Source of the DNA: Christiangramia sp.
Lineage (GTDB): Bacteria; Bacteroidota; Bacteroidia; Flavobacteriales; Flavobacteriaceae
Direction: 5' to 3'
Assembly (NCBI GenBank): GCA_024644145.1
Contig: JAHELO010000087.1
Coordinates: 1 to 6,740, forward strand
DNA: 6,740 nucleotides
The translations under genes were made by a program, and so were the position numbers. Shown piece after piece: positions 5,522 to 6,740 of the stretch (the first letter of the stretch is position 1; every line of letters starts with the position of its first letter). The notes under the pieces are model-generated. The model had not been told where the DNA came from. It ran no database searches and saw nothing but the letters and a program-made list of their open reading frames with translations.

Positions 5522-6740
5522 CTAGGCCACGAATAAAGGTTTACCATGCATCATAGCATTAACCTCTTTCCGTACCTCCTCAATTTCAGAATCATTCTCA
5601 ATATTAGTGATCACACGATCTATAAGCTCCACAATGCGGCCCATATCAGACTCTTTAAGGCCTCTCGTTGTTACAGCCGGAGTTCCAATTCTAATTCCGG
5701 AGGTTACGAACGGAGACTTATCATCGAACGGCACCATATTCTTATTTACAGTGATATCTGCCTTTCCCAGAGCTTCTTCAGCTTCCTTACCGCTTACATT
5801 CTTATTTCTTAGGTCTATAAGCATCATATGATTATCTGTTCCGCCGGAAATCACACCATATCCTTTATCAACAAAAGCCTGGGCCAGAACTTTGGCGTTC
5901 TTTTTTACCTGAACCATATAATGAAGGAACTCATCTGTTAATGCTTCTCCAAATGCTACCGCTTTGGCCGCAATAATATGCTCTAATGGCCCACCTTGGT
6001 TTCCTGGGAAAATTCCGGAATTTAGTAAAGTAGACATCTTTTTAAGATTTCCATTCTTTAATTTCTCCCCGAAAGGATTATCAAAATCTTTACCCATCAG
6101 GATTATACCTCCTCGTGGCCCACGTAAGGTCTTGTGAGTGGTAGATGTTACAATATGGCAATGAGGAAGCGGGTCGCTAATTAAACCTTTAGCAATCAAA
6201 CCTGCCGGATGCGCCATATCTGCAACCAGGATAGCGCCAACACTGTCGGCAATCTCTCTGAATCGTTTATAATCTATTTCTCTGGAATAAGCAGAAGCTC
6301 CTGCAATGATCATCTTCGGCTTTTCTTTCTCTGCAATCTCTGCAACTGCATCATAATCTATAAGTCCCGTTTCTCTATCTACACCATAAAAAACAGGATT
6401 GTATAACTTTCCTGAAAAATTTACAGGAGAGCCATGCGTAAGGTGACCACCATGAGAAAGATCAAAACCAAGGAACTTATCTCCAGGTTTCATACAGGTA
6501 TGAAAAACTGCAGTATTAGCCTGTGAACCGGAATGTGGCTGCACGTTGGCATATTCAGCATTGAATAATTCCTTTAGACGGTCTATCGCAAGTTGTTCCA
6601 CCTGGTCTACCACCTCACATCCACCATAATATCTTTTCCCGGGGTAACCTTCAGCATACTTATTTGTAAGTACAGATCCGGCTGCTTCCAGTACATCTTC
6701 ACTTACAAAATTTTCACTCGCAATAAGTTCCAAACCATTT
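5522..6740 (-). CDS. glyA: Serine hydroxymethyltransferase (partial, extreme N-terminus outside window)
   Basis: This enzyme interconverts serine and glycine with transfer of the one-carbon unit to tetrahydrofolate, using pyridoxal phosphate in the cytosol. The frame is open through the right edge and ends at TAG (5524-5522). The first residues visible are [11 protein letters not shown]; the codon at 6733-6731 is TTG (leucine of LELIASEN), not a real start. About 20 residues are missing from the usual ~425 (estimate). Counting that Leu as 1, the motifs are [10 protein letters not shown] (29-38), [10 protein letters not shown] (65-74), the PLP-contacting DMAH (172-175), and [13 protein letters not shown] (197-209) with Lys201 as the PLP lysine. 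GNQGGP and GIRIGTPA follow, and the protein ends HGKPLFVA. All expected catalytic elements are present and there is no frameshift. Its promoter lies outside the window. Confidence 0.97.
   Translation of the reverse strand, partial: NGLELIASENFVSEDVLEAAGSVLTNKYAEGYPGKRYYGGCEVVDQVEQLAIDRLKELFNAEYANVQPHSGSQANTAVFHTCMKPGDKFLGFDLSHGGHLTHGSPVNFSGKLYNPVFYGVDRETGLIDYDAVAEIAEKEKPKMIIAGASAYSREIDYKRFREIADSVGAILVADMAHPAGLIAKGLISDPLPHCHIVTSTTHKTLRGPRGGIILMGKDFDNPFGEKLKNGNLKKMSTLLNSGIFPGNQGGPLEHIIAAKAVAFGEALTDEFLHYMVQVKKNAKVLAQAFVDKGYGVISGGTDNHMMLIDLRNKNVSGKEAEEALGKADITVNKNMVPFDDKSPFVTSGIRIGTPAVTTRGLKESDMGRIVELIDRVITNIENDSEIEEVRKEVNAMMHGKPLFVA

Noticed and set aside
6731..6733. TTG as a start codon for glyA
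   Set aside because: The frame continues upstream to the window edge as [11 protein letters not shown], the normal internal sequence of the family, so the true start lies outside.

Overview
The window is an AT-rich stretch of a Bacteroidota chromosome, most likely from a marine-type member of the Flavobacteriaceae (Gramella/Christiangramia-like). Three things point there. Promoter-like elements carry the Bacteroidota -7 motif TAnnTTTG. Start codons have no obvious Shine-Dalgarno sequence. The protein set (a thioredoxin-fold lipoprotein with a DUF4369-like N-terminus, a type 3B transaldolase, an ABC-F ATPase with an LDGKQ signature, a small SRP RNA) is typical of flavobacteria. The genus is an inference from sequence style, not from a database match.

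Layout from left to right. Bases 1-507 (minus) hold the N-terminal third of a YbiT-like ABC-F ATPase that runs off the left edge. A 170-bp divergent gap with two outward-facing -7 elements separates it from a plus-strand lipoprotein (678-2090) whose C-terminal thioredoxin fold has lost its redox cysteines. A hairpin just after its stop serves as a terminator in both directions against the convergent minus-strand transaldolase (2140-2796). Upstream of the transaldolase on the same strand lie a short-chain dehydrogenase (2848-3669) and then the SRP RNA gene ffs (3717-3810) with a canonical promoter. Divergent from ffs, a plus-strand pair, a lipoprotein glutaminyl-peptide cyclotransferase (3899-4951) and a hotdog-fold thioesterase (4951-5355), overlaps by one base and is probably translationally coupled. 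A second two-way hairpin terminator (5474-5505) separates the pair from convergent glyA (5522 to beyond 6740), which lacks only its extreme N-terminus.

Functionally this is a mosaic of housekeeping and envelope genes rather than one pathway: central carbon metabolism (transaldolase), one-carbon metabolism (glyA), protein targeting (ffs), translation-associated ATPase (ABC-F) and two cell-envelope lipoproteins. No mobile element, CRISPR array, tRNA, defence locus or anomalous island was seen. No gap exceeds 300 bases. The points most worth following are the redox-dead thioredoxin-like lipoprotein with an internal Cys/His cluster, the dehydrogenase start that automatic calling would extend into ffs, and the active-site residues that mark the small aldolase as a transaldolase rather than a fructose-6-phosphate aldolase.
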